From an uncultured Prevotellaceae bacterium (GTDB lineage Bacteria > Bacteroidota > Bacteroidia > Bacteroidales > Bacteroidaceae): 64,000 bases of DNA. The position numbers were made by a program, and so were the translations under genes. Below the pieces are notes generated by a model. The model made no database searches and was not told where the DNA came from. It saw only the letters and a program-made list of their open reading frames with translations. The DNA lies in the NCBI GenBank assembly GCA_900318685.1, contig ONLL01000008.1, positions 50,325 through 114,324 of the forward strand, read 5' to 3'. Each line of letters starts with the position of its first letter. The stretch's first letter is position 1. This document shows, one piece after another, positions 34,950 to 45,596 of the stretch.

Positions 34950-34957
34950 TATCTTTG
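34950..34957 (+). promoter_or_regulatory. -7 box of the gliding-motility-type gene and uvrA
   Basis: TATCTTTG with a TTG element at 34927-34929, 20 bases before ATG 34978. Confidence 0.75.
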
Positions 34958-34977
34958 CAGTCTAAAAGGTAGATGAG

Positions 34978-35703
34978 ATGAAAAAGAAGTTCATATTTCT
35001 GTTTTTGCTGGCCTCGTTCTGGTCGCTGGCAGCCCTTTCGCAACAGGTAAACCCTCTGGCTTACTATACTGACAAGGACGGCGAGCTTCAGGAGACGACG
35101 TCGATCACCGACGGTGAGGCTCCCCTGGACGTGACCTTCCGTGCGAACCCCACGGGGATGGACGACTACACGCCTGCCTATGAGTGGCACTTCCGCAAGG
35201 TGGAGAAGGATGCCGGCGTAGAGGAGCTGTTCGTGCGATACGAGGAGGACACGCAGTACACATTTAATGAGTCGGGCACGTACAACATCATGCTGAAGAC
35301 CTACCTGAGGGAGGAGGGCATCGAGCTCGACTCCACGGTGATCAGCATCACGATATCGGAGAGCCGCCTGGAGTTTCCTAATGCCTTCTCGCCCAACGAC
35401 GACGACATCAACGACATCTACGGAGCCAAGGGTGTGAACGACCCTAACAGCCCTAGCCACTACAAGAACATCGTGCAGTTTCACGCATACATCTTCAACC
35501 GCTGGGGACAGAAGATCTTTGAATGGACCGACGTGAGCAAGGGATGGGACGGCAAGCACAACGGCAACCCGGTAAAGGAAGGTGTCTACTATGTGCTGGT
35601 GAAGGCCAAAGGCAGCGACGGCAGGGAGTATAACATCCGCAAGGACGTGAACCTGCTCAGAGGATATACGGAAGGAGAGAAAACGGGTGGAAACGAACAA
35701 TAA
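34978..35703 (+). CDS. Secreted protein with PKD-like and gliding-motility C-terminal (CHU_C) domains
   Basis: The 241-residue protein has a Sec signal peptide ([23 protein letters not shown]) and a PKD-like beta domain (about 40-130). It ends with the CHU_C-type domain, starting [17 protein letters not shown] and including [33 protein letters not shown]. This tail is typical of type B cargo of the type IX secretion system. A tail-bearing protein this small is unusual. It overlaps the uvrA start by 17 bases, an odd pairing of a surface protein with a DNA repair gene. Confidence 0.87.
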   Translation: MKKKFIFLFLLASFWSLAALSQQVNPLAYYTDKDGELQETTSITDGEAPLDVTFRANPTGMDDYTPAYEWHFRKVEKDAGVEELFVRYEEDTQYTFNESGTYNIMLKTYLREEGIELDSTVISITISESRLEFPNAFSPNDDDINDIYGAKGVNDPNSPSHYKNIVQFHAYIFNRWGQKIFEWTDVSKGWDGKHNGNPVKEGVYYVLVKAKGSDGREYNIRKDVNLLRGYTEGEKTGGNEQ

Positions 35704-38560
35704 GATCAGCGTCTTCGGCGCACGCGTACATAATCTAAAGAATATTGATGTCGAAATTCCCCGCCATTCACTCACCGTCATCACCGGACTGAGTGGCAGC
35801 GGAAAGTCGTCGCTTGCCTTCGATACGATCTTCGCAGAGGGTCAGCGACGCTACATAGAGACGTTCTCGGCCTACGCGCGCAATTTCCTCGGAGGCATGG
35901 AACGTCCTGACGTGGACAAGATCACGGGTCTCTCGCCCGTCATCAGCATCGAACAGAAAACCACCAACAAGAACCCCCGCTCCACCGTAGGCACCACTAC
36001 GGAGGTGTACGACTACCTGCGCCTGCTCTTTGCCCGTGCCGGCAAAGCCTACAGCTATATGACTGGCGAGCCTATGGTGAAATACACCGAGGAGAAGGTC
36101 ATTGAGATGATCCAGCAGAATTACCTCGGACGCAAGATCTTCATCCTGGCCCCACTGGTGCGCAGCCGTAAGGGACACTACCGTGAACTGTTCGAGCAGA
36201 TGCGCAGGAAGGGCTACCTCTACATGCGCATCGACGGCGAGGTGGTGGAGATAACGCGAGGCATGAAGGTGGATCGCTACAAGAACCATGACATCGAGGT
36301 AGTGATCGACAAGCTGATGCTCCCCGCAACGCCAGCAAAGGGAGGAGGCAGCGACGAGCGTCTGAAGCGGACCGTGGAGATAGCGATGAAACAGGGCGAC
36401 GGACTGCTGATGATACTCGACAAGGACACGAATCAGGTGAAACATTACTCGCGCCGGCTGATGTGCCCCACGAGCGGCATCAGCTATAGCGACCCTGCTC
36501 CCAACAACTTCTCGTTCAACTCGCCACAAGGTGCCTGCCCCCGCTGCAAGGGACTGGGCTATGTCAATGAGATCGACCTGCAGAAGGTGATCCCCAACCA
36601 GAAACTGAGCATCCATGACGGTGCAATCGTTCCTTTAGGGAAATACAAGAACGCGCTCATCTTCTGGCAGTTGGAGGCTATGCTCAAGAAGTATGACTGC
36701 ACGCTGAAGACTCCCGTAGAAGACCTCCCGGAAGAAGCGATGACCGAAGTGCTCTACGGCTCATTGGAGAATGTGCGCATCGACAAGGAGGTGGTGCACA
36801 CGTCGAGTGACTATTTCGTGGCTTTCGACGGCATCGTCAAGTACCTTCGCGATCACATCGATGGCGATGACTCAGCAGCTGCCCAGAAGTGGACCGACCA
36901 GTTCATGGCCGAATGCGAGTGCCCCGAGTGCCACGGCCAGCGTCTGAACCGCGAAGCGCTGAGCTACAAGATATGGGATAAGAACATTGCCGAGCTGGCA
37001 TCGATGGACATCAGCGAGCTGCGCCAGTGGACGGATATGGTGGAAGATCATCTCGACGCTCAACAGCGACAGATAGCCACGGAGATTCTGAAAGAGATTC
37101 GCACTCGTCTGGACTTCCTGCTCGACGTGGGACTCGACTACTTGTCGCTGAACCGACAGTCGGCATCACTCTCGGGCGGTGAAAGCCAGCGCATACGTCT
37201 GGCCACGCAGATCGGTTCGCAGCTGGTGAATGTGCTCTACATACTCGATGAGCCGTCCATCGGTCTGCACCAGCGCGACAACCAGCGCCTCATCCACTCA
37301 CTGAAGGAGCTGCGCGACCTGGGCAATACGGTCATCGTGGTGGAGCACGACAAGGATATGATGCTGGCAGCCGACTACATTGTCGACATCGGCCCTCGGG
37401 CTGGACGCAAAGGCGGCGAAGTGGTGTTTCAAGGCACTCCTGCCGAGCTTCTGAAGACCAGCACTCTTACTGCCCAGTACCTCAACAATACCGTCAGTTG
37501 CATTCCGAAGACAGATGACGGAACGAACGTGCCTGTCCTGACCCGCCGGAAAGGCAACGGCCGTGCCATCACCATCCATGGTGCCAGCGGCAATAACCTC
37601 AAGCACATCGACGTCAGCTTCCCGCTGGGCACTCTGATTGTGGTCACCGGCGTCAGCGGTTCAGGTAAGTCGACGCTCGTCAACGAGACGCTGCAGCCCA
37701 TTCTCTCGCAGCATTTCTACCGCTCTCTGCGCAGGCCCATGGCCTACGACAGCATTGAGGGCATGCAGCATATCGACAAGGTGGTGAACGTGGACCAAAG
37801 CCCCATCGGCCGCACACCACGTTCCAACCCAGCCACATATACCGGAGTGTTCGGCGACATACGGTCGCTCTTCGTAGGCCTGCCCGAAGCCAAGATACGC
37901 GGCTACAAGCCCGGACGCTTCTCCTTCAACGTGAAGGGAGGACGTTGTGAGGCCTGCGGAGGCAATGGCTACAAGACCATCGAGATGAATTTCCTGCCCG
38001 ACATTCAGGTGCCCTGCGAGGAGTGTCACGGCAAGCGCTACAACCGCGAGACGCTGGAGGTGCGCTACAAGGGCAAGTCGATTGCCGACGTGCTCGACAT
38101 GACCATCAACCAGGCTGTGGAGTTCTTCGAGAACGTGCCCGACATACTGCGCAAAATCAAGACGCTTCAGGATGTAGGACTGGGATATATCAAGCTGGGA
38201 CAGCCATCCACCACACTCTCCGGAGGCGAGAGCCAGCGTGTGAAGCTGGCCACCGAGCTGTCGAAGAAAGACACGGGAAGCACGCTTTACATCCTCGACG
38301 AGCCCACCACAGGCCTGCACTTCGACGACATACGCATCCTGATGCAGGTGCTGCAGAAACTGGTGGACCGAGGCAATACGGTCGTCATCATCGAGCATAA
38401 CCTCGACGTCATAGGCCAGGCCGACTACATCATCGACATGGGACCTGAAGGCGGACGTGCCGGGGGCACCGTTCTCGCAACGGGAACACCTGAGGAAGTG
38501 GCCGAAAGCCCCTTAGGCTACACGCCCAAGTTCCTGAAGCAATATCTGGAAGAGCTATGA
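35687..38560 (+). CDS. uvrA: Excinuclease ABC subunit A
   Basis: The damage-sensing ATPase of nucleotide excision repair. There are two ABC modules: Walker [10 protein letters not shown] (residues 34-42) and [13 protein letters not shown], signature motifs [12 protein letters not shown] and [12 protein letters not shown], and Walker [12 protein letters not shown] and [11 protein letters not shown]. Zinc sites are visible as CPRCKGLGY and [11 protein letters not shown] with [10 protein letters not shown]. The start is GTG 35687 behind a GGAGAG ribosome site inside the previous gene; no ATG is nearby. Length (957) is normal. It overlaps recQ by 4 bases. Confidence 0.97.
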   Translation: METNNKISVFGARVHNLKNIDVEIPRHSLTVITGLSGSGKSSLAFDTIFAEGQRRYIETFSAYARNFLGGMERPDVDKITGLSPVISIEQKTTNKNPRSTVGTTTEVYDYLRLLFARAGKAYSYMTGEPMVKYTEEKVIEMIQQNYLGRKIFILAPLVRSRKGHYRELFEQMRRKGYLYMRIDGEVVEITRGMKVDRYKNHDIEVVIDKLMLPATPAKGGGSDERLKRTVEIAMKQGDGLLMILDKDTNQVKHYSRRLMCPTSGISYSDPAPNNFSFNSPQGACPRCKGLGYVNEIDLQKVIPNQKLSIHDGAIVPLGKYKNALIFWQLEAMLKKYDCTLKTPVEDLPEEAMTEVLYGSLENVRIDKEVVHTSSDYFVAFDGIVKYLRDHIDGDDSAAAQKWTDQFMAECECPECHGQRLNREALSYKIWDKNIAELASMDISELRQWTDMVEDHLDAQQRQIATEILKEIRTRLDFLLDVGLDYLSLNRQSASLSGGESQRIRLATQIGSQLVNVLYILDEPSIGLHQRDNQRLIHSLKELRDLGNTVIVVEHDKDMMLAADYIVDIGPRAGRKGGEVVFQGTPAELLKTSTLTAQYLNNTVSCIPKTDDGTNVPVLTRRKGNGRAITIHGASGNNLKHIDVSFPLGTLIVVTGVSGSGKSTLVNETLQPILSQHFYRSLRRPMAYDSIEGMQHIDKVVNVDQSPIGRTPRSNPATYTGVFGDIRSLFVGLPEAKIRGYKPGRFSFNVKGGRCEACGGNGYKTIEMNFLPDIQVPCEECHGKRYNRETLEVRYKGKSIADVLDMTINQAVEFFENVPDILRKIKTLQDVGLGYIKLGQPSTTLSGGESQRVKLATELSKKDTGSTLYILDEPTTGLHFDDIRILMQVLQKLVDRGNTVVIIEHNLDVIGQADYIIDMGPEGGRAGGTVLATGTPEEVAESPLGYTPKFLKQYLEEL

Positions 38561-40392
38561 TCGCCGATATCCATCAACTGCTCAAGCTGCACTACGGCTA
38601 CAACACCTTCCGTCCGCTGCAGGAAGAAATCATCCGCCATGTCATCAACGGTGGTGATGCCCTGGTGCTCATGCCCACGGGCGGCGGCAAAAGTCTCTGC
38701 TACCAGATTCCTGCCCTGGCAATGGAGGGAACGGCCATCGTCGTGTCGCCGCTGATCAGCCTGATGAAGGACCAGGTAGAGACGCTGCGGGCTAACGGCA
38801 TCGAAGCTGAAGCACTGAACTCGGGCAACGACCTGACGATGGACACCGTCATACGGCGCAAGTGCACGCAGGGAAACCTGAAACTGCTCTACATCTCGCC
38901 CGAGAAGCTGCTGGCTGAACTCGACACGCTTCTCAGTCAGATACACATCTCGCTCTTCGCCATCGACGAGGCACACTGCATCAGCCAGTGGGGACATGAC
39001 TTCCGACCAGAATACACCCAGCTGGATGTGCTGCGCCAGCGTTTTCCACGCGTGCCTATCATGGCCCTGACAGCTACTGCCGACAAGATTACCCGCCGCG
39101 ACATCATCAAACAGCTCAAGCTGCAGGGGCGTGAGTTCGTGGCCAGCTTCGACCGTCCGAACCTGAGTCTCTCAGTCAAGCGTGGCTACAAGGCCAAGGA
39201 GAAACTGAGCTTCATCACCAACTTCATCAAGGCACGCCCGCTGGATGCAGGCATCATCTATTGTCTCAGCCGGAAGTCGACGGAAAACGTGGCCGAGGAC
39301 CTGCGGCGCAAAGGCATCAACGCCCTACCCTATCATGCCATGCTCTCGCCCTATGAGCGCAGCCAGGCACAGGAGCAGTTCAAGAACGATCAGGTTCAGG
39401 TGATCTGCGCCACCGTGGCCTTCGGCATGGGCATCGACAAGAGTAATGTGCGCTGGGTGATCCATTACAATATGCCCAAGAGCATCGAGAGTTTCTATCA
39501 GGAGATAGGACGTGCCGGGCGCGACGGTGCGCCTGCCGACACTATCCTGTTCTATTCGCTGGCCGACATCGTGCAACTGACCGAGTTTGCCAAGCAGAGC
39601 GGCCAGCAGGACGTGAACATGGAGAAGCTGCGACGCATGCAGGAATACTGCGAGGCCAGCGTCTGCCGACGTCGCATCCTGCTCAACTACTTCGGAGAGA
39701 CCACTGAGCGTGACTGCCTGAACTGCGACGTTTGCCAGAACCCGCCACAGCGCTTCGATGGCACCCGTTATTGTCAGATGGCTCTTAGTGCCATGCGGCG
39801 CAGCGGCGAGCAGATACGCATATCAACCACCATCGAGATTGTCAAGGGAATGCTCTCGCCTGAGGTCAAGCGCAAACAATACAACCAGCTGAAAACCTTC
39901 GGCGTGGGGCGTGACATCTCGCTCTCCGACTGGCAGGACTACTTGCTGCAGATGTTGCAGCTGGGCCTTTTCGAGATTGTCTACGACGAAGGGAAACGCA
40001 CGCAGATCACGCCACTGGGCGAGGAGGTGCTCTTCGGACGGAAGGAAGTGCTGCTCAATGTTGTAGACCACAGCACGAAGGAGCAGGGACGCCAGCGTCG
40101 CTCGAGACTGCAGCTGCAGATTCCCACCATTCCCATCCCCGGCCTGCCGCCAACATCAGGCACCGAAGACAAGCAACTGTTTGAGGCACTGCGACAGTTG
40201 CGCATGCAATGTGCCGAGCAGGAGAAGATGCCTCCCTACATCGTCTTCAGCGACAAAGTGCTTCACTCGCTGGCCACCATCAAGCCCACCACCTTGGAGG
40301 CTTTCGGCCACATCTCAGGCATCGGCGAGTTTAAGAAGCAGAAATACGGCCTCCGCTTTACTGCGCTTATCTGTAAGTTCGTGCAGGAATAA
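38557..40392 (+). CDS. recQ: ATP-dependent DNA helicase RecQ
   Basis: 3'-5' helicase acting at stalled forks and in recombination. Walker A is PTGGGKS (residues 40-46), and the DEAH box is FAIDEAHCISQWGHDFRPEY. The Arg finger region is QEIGRAGRDGAPAD, and the RQC zinc cluster is CEASVCRRRILLNYFGE with CLNCDVC. A C-terminal HRDC domain (about 530-611) ends the protein. It starts within the uvrA stop (ATGA). This may be one of more than one RecQ in the genome. Confidence 0.95.
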   Translation: MIADIHQLLKLHYGYNTFRPLQEEIIRHVINGGDALVLMPTGGGKSLCYQIPALAMEGTAIVVSPLISLMKDQVETLRANGIEAEALNSGNDLTMDTVIRRKCTQGNLKLLYISPEKLLAELDTLLSQIHISLFAIDEAHCISQWGHDFRPEYTQLDVLRQRFPRVPIMALTATADKITRRDIIKQLKLQGREFVASFDRPNLSLSVKRGYKAKEKLSFITNFIKARPLDAGIIYCLSRKSTENVAEDLRRKGINALPYHAMLSPYERSQAQEQFKNDQVQVICATVAFGMGIDKSNVRWVIHYNMPKSIESFYQEIGRAGRDGAPADTILFYSLADIVQLTEFAKQSGQQDVNMEKLRRMQEYCEASVCRRRILLNYFGETTERDCLNCDVCQNPPQRFDGTRYCQMALSAMRRSGEQIRISTTIEIVKGMLSPEVKRKQYNQLKTFGVGRDISLSDWQDYLLQMLQLGLFEIVYDEGKRTQITPLGEEVLFGRKEVLLNVVDHSTKEQGRQRRSRLQLQIPTIPIPGLPPTSGTEDKQLFEALRQLRMQCAEQEKMPPYIVFSDKVLHSLATIKPTTLEAFGHISGIGEFKKQKYGLRFTALICKFVQE

Positions 40393-40458
40393 ATACAGCT
40401 AACACTTCCTCTTTCTAACCTCTTTGTGCGCTGTGGGCAAGTCCCGACAGCTACATCA

Positions 40459-41457
40459 CTAAATATTCTCTACGCCGCAATGAGGGCATACACCCTTGCG
40501 GTGAAGCGTATGGCCACAATTGCCACAGACGTAGTGAGCTCGATTGTGTCGGAAATACTGGCGCAGGGCGAAATAGACATAAGCCACCAGCAGCGGATAG
40601 CCGATATAATAGAGGGTGAGCACGCTGAACACCACATAGTCGACCGAGCATACCGCCAGGAGTCCCAGCAGATAGAGCACAGCCTGACCTGCCGGCAGCA
40701 TGCGCAGGATATCGTAGAAAGCTGCGATGGCAACGATAAGGATGGCCCATACGGAAGTGACAAACAACCCCAGGTGCAACGGCACACTGAAGGGATTGAG
40801 CGTGGGATGATAGTAGAAATGTCGCCACGACTCAGGATCAACCAGCTGAATGGTACTATAGAATACGGCTGACGCCGATACCAGCAGTGCCAGCATCGTG
40901 GGATAGAACGAGTCGATGTCGCGGAAATGCACGATCCGGGCATTATGGCGATAGAGACGGCTGACAACGTACAGAGCCAGGCACAGCACGACAAAGGCCA
41001 GCATGATAAGCAGGTGAGTATCAGAGAAATCGTCGATGAATCGCGAGATGGGATTGTCGGGTGCCACTGCCTTTAAAAGGAATGTCTCTCGCGTCCAACC
41101 GATGGTCAGCTCATCACGGGCTACCTGCACCCATACCGAATCGATGGTGTCGGTGGGCAAGGTGATGATGTCGGCCACCACCAGGCGGTCTTCTCTTCTC
41201 ACGGTGACGGTGTCTGACACCTTGGCGCTGGTGTTCTCGAAAGGCTGCTGCACTACCAGCTGCAGACTATCGGCAACGACCACGAAATTGTAGTTCTGCG
41301 AATAGTGGTGAGTGGTATAGAAGGAGATGGAGTCCATCTGCGCCTCGGTGGGAATCCATCCGTCGGGAGTCGGTGACTCACGTCGGTAGCAGCTCTGCAG
41401 CAACAGGAGCGCTCCTGCCAGCAGCATCAGTATGCGGGTCTTAGTTCTCATCGGCAT
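40459..41457 (-). CDS. Membrane lipoprotein with C-terminal zinc ribbon, function unknown
   Basis: The 332-residue protein has a lipoprotein signal (MLLAGALLLLQSC, cysteine about residue 23), a polar periplasmic domain (to about 150) and five or six membrane segments (155-305). It ends with a zinc ribbon, CGNCGHTLHRKGVCPHCG. I recognise no named family. The combination puts the zinc ribbon in the cytoplasm or periplasm depending on helix count. The start overlaps the U32 peptidase stop by 17 bases (ATG 41451 is an alternative), so it is the last gene of the metA operon. Confidence 0.72.
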   Translation of the reverse strand: MPMRTKTRILMLLAGALLLLQSCYRRESPTPDGWIPTEAQMDSISFYTTHHYSQNYNFVVVADSLQLVVQQPFENTSAKVSDTVTVRREDRLVVADIITLPTDTIDSVWVQVARDELTIGWTRETFLLKAVAPDNPISRFIDDFSDTHLLIMLAFVVLCLALYVVSRLYRHNARIVHFRDIDSFYPTMLALLVSASAVFYSTIQLVDPESWRHFYYHPTLNPFSVPLHLGLFVTSVWAILIVAIAAFYDILRMLPAGQAVLYLLGLLAVCSVDYVVFSVLTLYYIGYPLLVAYVYFALRQYFRHNRAHYVCGNCGHTLHRKGVCPHCGVENI

Positions 41458-43213
41458 AGACGTTCATTTGACATTGTTGGCAGTTGAACTCCAGCCGGAA
41501 TCGCCTACCGTCGGCAAGGCGCAATGCCAGTGGTTCTTTCCATTGGGGCCGTCGGCCACCATGCTTCACGCAGTAGCCCATCTCGTGACGCAGACAGTAG
41601 CGACATTGCATCAGCGGAGTGCCTGGCACGTATGCTCCCGCCGTCGATGACTGGTCACAATCAGCATGCTGTAACAAAGATGATGATTTGTCTTCATGAT
41701 AATGACGCAAGACAAACGACGGCCGTTCCCCATCTGCACGACGAAGTGTAGCCAGTGCCTTCTCGACAGCTGAGCGCCGCAAGGCTGCCAACTGACTGCT
41801 GGGAATAAAGTAGTTGAAGTCGGCAGGCACGTCCACCGTCAGCGCCTCGAAGGGTGTTCCCCCCAGACGAGTGAGCTGACTCACGATATTATCGCGTTGC
41901 GGTGTCTTGGCCTGCTGGTGCTCTGCAGCCATGCTCACCTCTACATCGTCCAATCGCAGCGCATAGCCTTCCTGCGTGGCTCTCAGACTCATCGACACGG
42001 CAATTTTGCGCTCGGCACTGGGTTTCATCAGCATGCGCTCCATAGCCTGGTCGTTGCTGCGATAGAGGGGCATGCCCGGCTTCAGTCCGTGAGGCATGGA
42101 CTGAGGGAAGAGTCGGTTGCCCTCGGCCCTGTTGACTCGGAAGCCCTGCAACTCACGCCGCTCATTGAAGAAGCACAGCCCGTCGCCATTGGCAAACGAT
42201 GCCGTGCCAGCCACGGTAAACGACTGTTGTCGCAGCTCTTTCACCCGTCCCACCATCTGACCCAAAGCCTTAGGTGTGTCGGGCGATGCCTGATGCAGCT
42301 GGCGCCCCTCGGCAAAGTAGGTGGTGTAGCCACGATGGAAAGTACGGGCAAGATCGGGCTCGAAAGTGTAGCGGCACCGTCCACGCGAAGCTCGTTCGAA
42401 GCTGTCACTATGGGCGGCGATATAGTGGTCGAGCAGCTGACTATAGGCAGCCGTGACATTCTTCACATAGGGAAGATCCTTCAGTCGGCCCTCAATCTTG
42501 AACGACGTAGCACCGGCCTCAATCAGTCTGCCCAGATGCTGGCTGAGATTCAGGTCCTTCAGCGACAACAAGTGGCGCTGGTGCTTCCATTCACGTCCGT
42601 CGGCATCGATCAGGTCAAACTGCATCCTGCAGAACTGAGCGCACTCTCCGCGGTTGGCACTACGATGGAAACAATGCTCCGAGGCATAGCACCGACCCGA
42701 ATAGCTGACGCAGAGTGCTCCGTGGACAAACACCTCAAGCTCCATCTCAGGCACAGCACGATGTATCTGGGCAACCTCGTCAATCGAGAGCTCACGGGCC
42801 AGCACAGCCCTGCTGAACCCATGCTCCTGCAGCCAGCGCACCTTCTCAGACGTGCGATTGTCGGCCTGAGTCGAGGCATGCAAGGCGAAGGGCAGGCCAT
42901 CAGCCAGCGGCAACAGCTGCATGTCCTGTACGAGAACGGCATCGACGCCGGCATTGGCCAGGTCGTGAAGCAGACGCTCCACGTCACCCATCTCATCAGG
43001 ATAGATAAGCGTATTGACCGTGGCATAGACCTTCGCTCCGAACTGATGTGCATAGGCACAGAGCTCAGTGATATCGGCAATGCTATTGCCGGCAGCCACC
43101 CTTGCTCCCCACTGCGGGCCACCTATATACACGGCATCAGCGCCATGGTCGATAGCCGCCATGCCACTTGCCAGGTTCTTGGCTGGTGCCAGCAGTTCGA
43201 GCTGTGTCATCAT
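41441..43213 (-). CDS. U32-family peptidase/collagenase-like protein
   Basis: The family includes enzymes now known to act in RNA hydroxylation (TrhP, RlhA) rather than proteolysis. The opening LELLAPAKNLASGMAAIDHGADAVYIG is diagnostic. VFVHGALCVSYSGRCYASEH, NRGECAQFCRM and SFKIEGRLKDLPYVKNV complete the U32 signature with its cluster-binding cysteines. A C-terminal extension carries CRYCLRHEMGYC and FNCQQCQ, another possible metal site. At 590 residues it belongs to the long RlhA/YdcP-like group. It overlaps metA by 4 bases. Confidence 0.88.
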   Translation of the reverse strand: MMTQLELLAPAKNLASGMAAIDHGADAVYIGGPQWGARVAAGNSIADITELCAYAHQFGAKVYATVNTLIYPDEMGDVERLLHDLANAGVDAVLVQDMQLLPLADGLPFALHASTQADNRTSEKVRWLQEHGFSRAVLARELSIDEVAQIHRAVPEMELEVFVHGALCVSYSGRCYASEHCFHRSANRGECAQFCRMQFDLIDADGREWKHQRHLLSLKDLNLSQHLGRLIEAGATSFKIEGRLKDLPYVKNVTAAYSQLLDHYIAAHSDSFERASRGRCRYTFEPDLARTFHRGYTTYFAEGRQLHQASPDTPKALGQMVGRVKELRQQSFTVAGTASFANGDGLCFFNERRELQGFRVNRAEGNRLFPQSMPHGLKPGMPLYRSNDQAMERMLMKPSAERKIAVSMSLRATQEGYALRLDDVEVSMAAEHQQAKTPQRDNIVSQLTRLGGTPFEALTVDVPADFNYFIPSSQLAALRRSAVEKALATLRRADGERPSFVLRHYHEDKSSSLLQHADCDQSSTAGAYVPGTPLMQCRYCLRHEMGYCVKHGGRRPQWKEPLALRLADGRRFRLEFNCQQCQMNVYADEN

Positions 43214-44127
43214 CGTATCTGGTTGATGTCGTAAGGTGTCTCCTGATAGACGTAGTAGTTCACCCAGTTATTATAAAAGAGGTTCGCATGCGCGCGCCAA
43301 GTTACCAGTGGCGGCTGCGAGGGATCATCGTGCAGATAGTAGTTGCGGGGCAGTTCCACATCATCCCTCACGCCCACGTCACGTCTGTACTCGTTATCGA
43401 GCGTGTTAGGAGCGTACTCCAGGTGACCCGTGATGAAGAACTCGCGTCCCTCCCTGGCCATGACGATACTCACCCCGCTGTCCTGCGACTCGGCGATCAG
43501 CGTCAGCTCAGGATGCTGTTCGATGTCTTCGCGGCGCACCTCTGTATGGCGGCTGTGGGGCATCATAAACACGTCGTCGAAACCACGGAAGATGGGCAGC
43601 TGCGCCTCGAGCTTTTGCTGAGGAAAGATGCCGAACATCTTCTTCTCCAGCGGATACTTCGGCACACCATAGTAGTGATATAGTCCGGCCTGTGCCGCCC
43701 AACAGATAAACAGCGTACTGGTGACGTGCGTGCGTGCCCAGTCGAAGATGTCGACGATCTCGTCCCAGTAGTTCACGGCTTCATAGTCCAGTGTCTCCAC
43801 CGGAGCTCCCGTGATGATCATTCCGTCGAATTTCTCGCGTCGCATGTCGGCAAAGTCACGGTAGAACATCATCATATGCTCTATCGGGGTGTTCTTCGAC
43901 GTGTGGCTGCGCAGCTTCATGAAGTTGATATCCAGCTGCAGCGGGGTGTTCGACAACAGACGGATCAGGTCGGTCTCGGTGGTTATCTTCAGCGGCATCA
44001 GGTTGAGAATGGCGATGCGCAGCGGACGGATGTCCTGAGCATGAGCCCTGGAGTTGTCCATCACGAAGATATTCTCATGCTTGAGGATATCTATGGCCGG
44101 TAAGCGGTCGGGTAAGCGTAGTGGCAT
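43210..44127 (-). CDS. metA: Homoserine O-acyltransferase, MetA family, predicted acetyl-CoA type
   Basis: First committed step of methionine synthesis from homoserine. The 305-residue protein has catalytic cysteine C142 in FICWAAQAG, PHSRHTEV with the active histidine and GHLEYAP with the active glutamate. The acyl-CoA-determining residue is E111 in GAPVETLDYEAVNYW. In studied MetA enzymes, glutamate at 111 goes with acetyl-CoA and glycine with succinyl-CoA, so this should make O-acetylhomoserine. It is first in an operon with the U32 and zinc-ribbon genes. The leader is too short for a SAM riboswitch. Confidence 0.94.
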   Translation of the reverse strand: MPLRLPDRLPAIDILKHENIFVMDNSRAHAQDIRPLRIAILNLMPLKITTETDLIRLLSNTPLQLDINFMKLRSHTSKNTPIEHMMMFYRDFADMRREKFDGMIITGAPVETLDYEAVNYWDEIVDIFDWARTHVTSTLFICWAAQAGLYHYYGVPKYPLEKKMFGIFPQQKLEAQLPIFRGFDDVFMMPHSRHTEVRREDIEQHPELTLIAESQDSGVSIVMAREGREFFITGHLEYAPNTLDNEYRRDVGVRDDVELPRNYYLHDDPSQPPLVTWRAHANLFYNNWVNYYVYQETPYDINQIR

Positions 44128-44149
44128 GAACTATGAATGATTATTTCTG

Positions 44150-44157
44150 CAAAGTTA
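44150..44157 (-). promoter_or_regulatory. -7 box of the metA operon
   Basis: On the minus strand TAACTTTG, 23 bases before the metA start codon. Confidence 0.7.
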
Positions 44158-44305
44158 CGAATTCTTTTTCATCCCCGCAAATGAACGGCTGAAAATATTC
44201 TGCATAACCCGCTTTTTGTCTGCTGAATCAAGAGAACTGTCACCTCCTTGCACCCCATTTAACATTAATTATCTCGATTTTTGTACGATTGTGATATTTA
44301 TTCGC

Positions 44306-44313
44306 TAATTTTG
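44306..44313 (+). promoter_or_regulatory. -7 box of the arginine/citrulline operon
   Basis: TAATTTTG, 27 bases before the rocD start codon; divergent from the metA promoter. Confidence 0.7.
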
Positions 44314-44339
44314 CACCAACCTATCTAAATATTACACAA

Positions 44340-45596
44340 ATGGAAACAACAAAGACCGCGAAACACCTTATGGATCAGGAAGAACGGTATGGTGCCCACA
44401 ACTACCATCCGCTGCCTGTGGTGTTACACAAGGGAAAAGGAATTTACGTATGGGATGTGGAAGGAAAACGATATTTCGATTTCCTCTCGTCCTACTCTGC
44501 CGTGAACCAGGGACACTGCCATCCGCGCATCGTGAAGGCTCTGAAAGACCAAGCCGATGTGCTCTGCCTGACGTCGAGGGCATTCTACAATGATGCGCTG
44601 TGTGAATACGAGCAGTTCATTCACGAATATTTCGGCTACGACCGTGTGCTGCCCATGAACACTGGCGCTGAGGGCGTCGAGACAGCATTGAAGCTGGCAC
44701 GCCGCTGGGGTGCCGTCAAGAAAGGCATTCCCAACGACAAGATCAAGGTCATCTGCTGCGAAGGCAACTTCCACGGACGCACCGTGACAGTCATCACCAT
44801 GAGCAACGACCCCAGCTCCTACGACAAGTACGGTCCGCTGACGCCGGGCTTCATCCGCATTCCTTATAATAATGTGGAGGCCCTGAAACAGGTGCTCGAC
44901 GAGTGCGGCGACGAAGTGTGTGCCTTCATAGCCGAGCCAATACAGGGCGAGGCAGGCGTATTCGTACCCGACGACGGCTACCTCAAGCAGTGCTACGACG
45001 TGTGTCATGCTCACAACGTGCTGCTCATCGTCGACGAGGTGCAGACGGGCATCGCCCGCACGGGCCGTATGCTCTGCTCTGAGCATGACGGCGTACGTCC
45101 CGACATCGTGGTGCTGGGCAAGGCTCTCGGCGGTGGTGTGCTGCCTGTGTCGGCTTGTCTGGCTGACGATGACATCATGCTCAACATCCGTCCTGGCGAA
45201 CACGGCAGCACCTTCGGAGGATTCCCGCTGGCCGCTCGTGTAGCTGTCGAGGCGCTGAAGGTGGTACGCGACGAGCATCTCGTAGAGAATGCCGAGAAGA
45301 TGGGCCGCATCTTCCGCGAGGAAATCAAGAAGATCGACTCGCCCTGGATTGTCGAGGTGCGTGGCCGTGGTCTGCTCAACGCCATCGTCACCAAGCCTCT
45401 CACCGTGCATCATGGCTCCGACGAGAAGCTCATCACTGCCTGGGACATCTGTCTACGCATGATGGACAAGGGACTGCTGGCCAAGCCTACGCACGACGAT
45501 ATCATCCGCTTTGCTCCCCCGCTCTGCATCAAGGAAGAGGAGTTGCGCGAAGCCATCGGTATCATCAAGTCAACCTTTGAGGAGCTCTCCGCATGA
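44340..45596 (+). CDS. rocD: Ornithine aminotransferase
   Basis: Converts ornithine plus 2-oxoglutarate to glutamate semialdehyde plus glutamate. The class-III aminotransferase signature is [17 protein letters not shown], with the PLP lysine in [35 protein letters not shown] and [17 protein letters not shown] are typical of ornithine aminotransferase rather than acetylornithine enzymes. [13 protein letters not shown] supports the same. It has 418 residues, is first in the operon and overlaps ctlX by 4 bases. Confidence 0.95.
   Translation: METTKTAKHLMDQEERYGAHNYHPLPVVLHKGKGIYVWDVEGKRYFDFLSSYSAVNQGHCHPRIVKALKDQADVLCLTSRAFYNDALCEYEQFIHEYFGYDRVLPMNTGAEGVETALKLARRWGAVKKGIPNDKIKVICCEGNFHGRTVTVITMSNDPSSYDKYGPLTPGFIRIPYNNVEALKQVLDECGDEVCAFIAEPIQGEAGVFVPDDGYLKQCYDVCHAHNVLLIVDEVQTGIARTGRMLCSEHDGVRPDIVVLGKALGGGVLPVSACLADDDIMLNIRPGEHGSTFGGFPLAARVAVEALKVVRDEHLVENAEKMGRIFREEIKKIDSPWIVEVRGRGLLNAIVTKPLTVHHGSDEKLITAWDICLRMMDKGLLAKPTHDDIIRFAPPLCIKEEELREAIGIIKSTFEELSA

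Noticed and set aside
41897-43234. 445-codon plus-strand frame opposite the U32 peptidase
   Set aside because: A long antisense shadow; the minus strand carries the U32 signature with conserved cysteines.
44128-44149. SAM or other riboswitch before metA
   Set aside because: The leader between the -7 box and the start codon is only about 20 bases, too short for a riboswitch.
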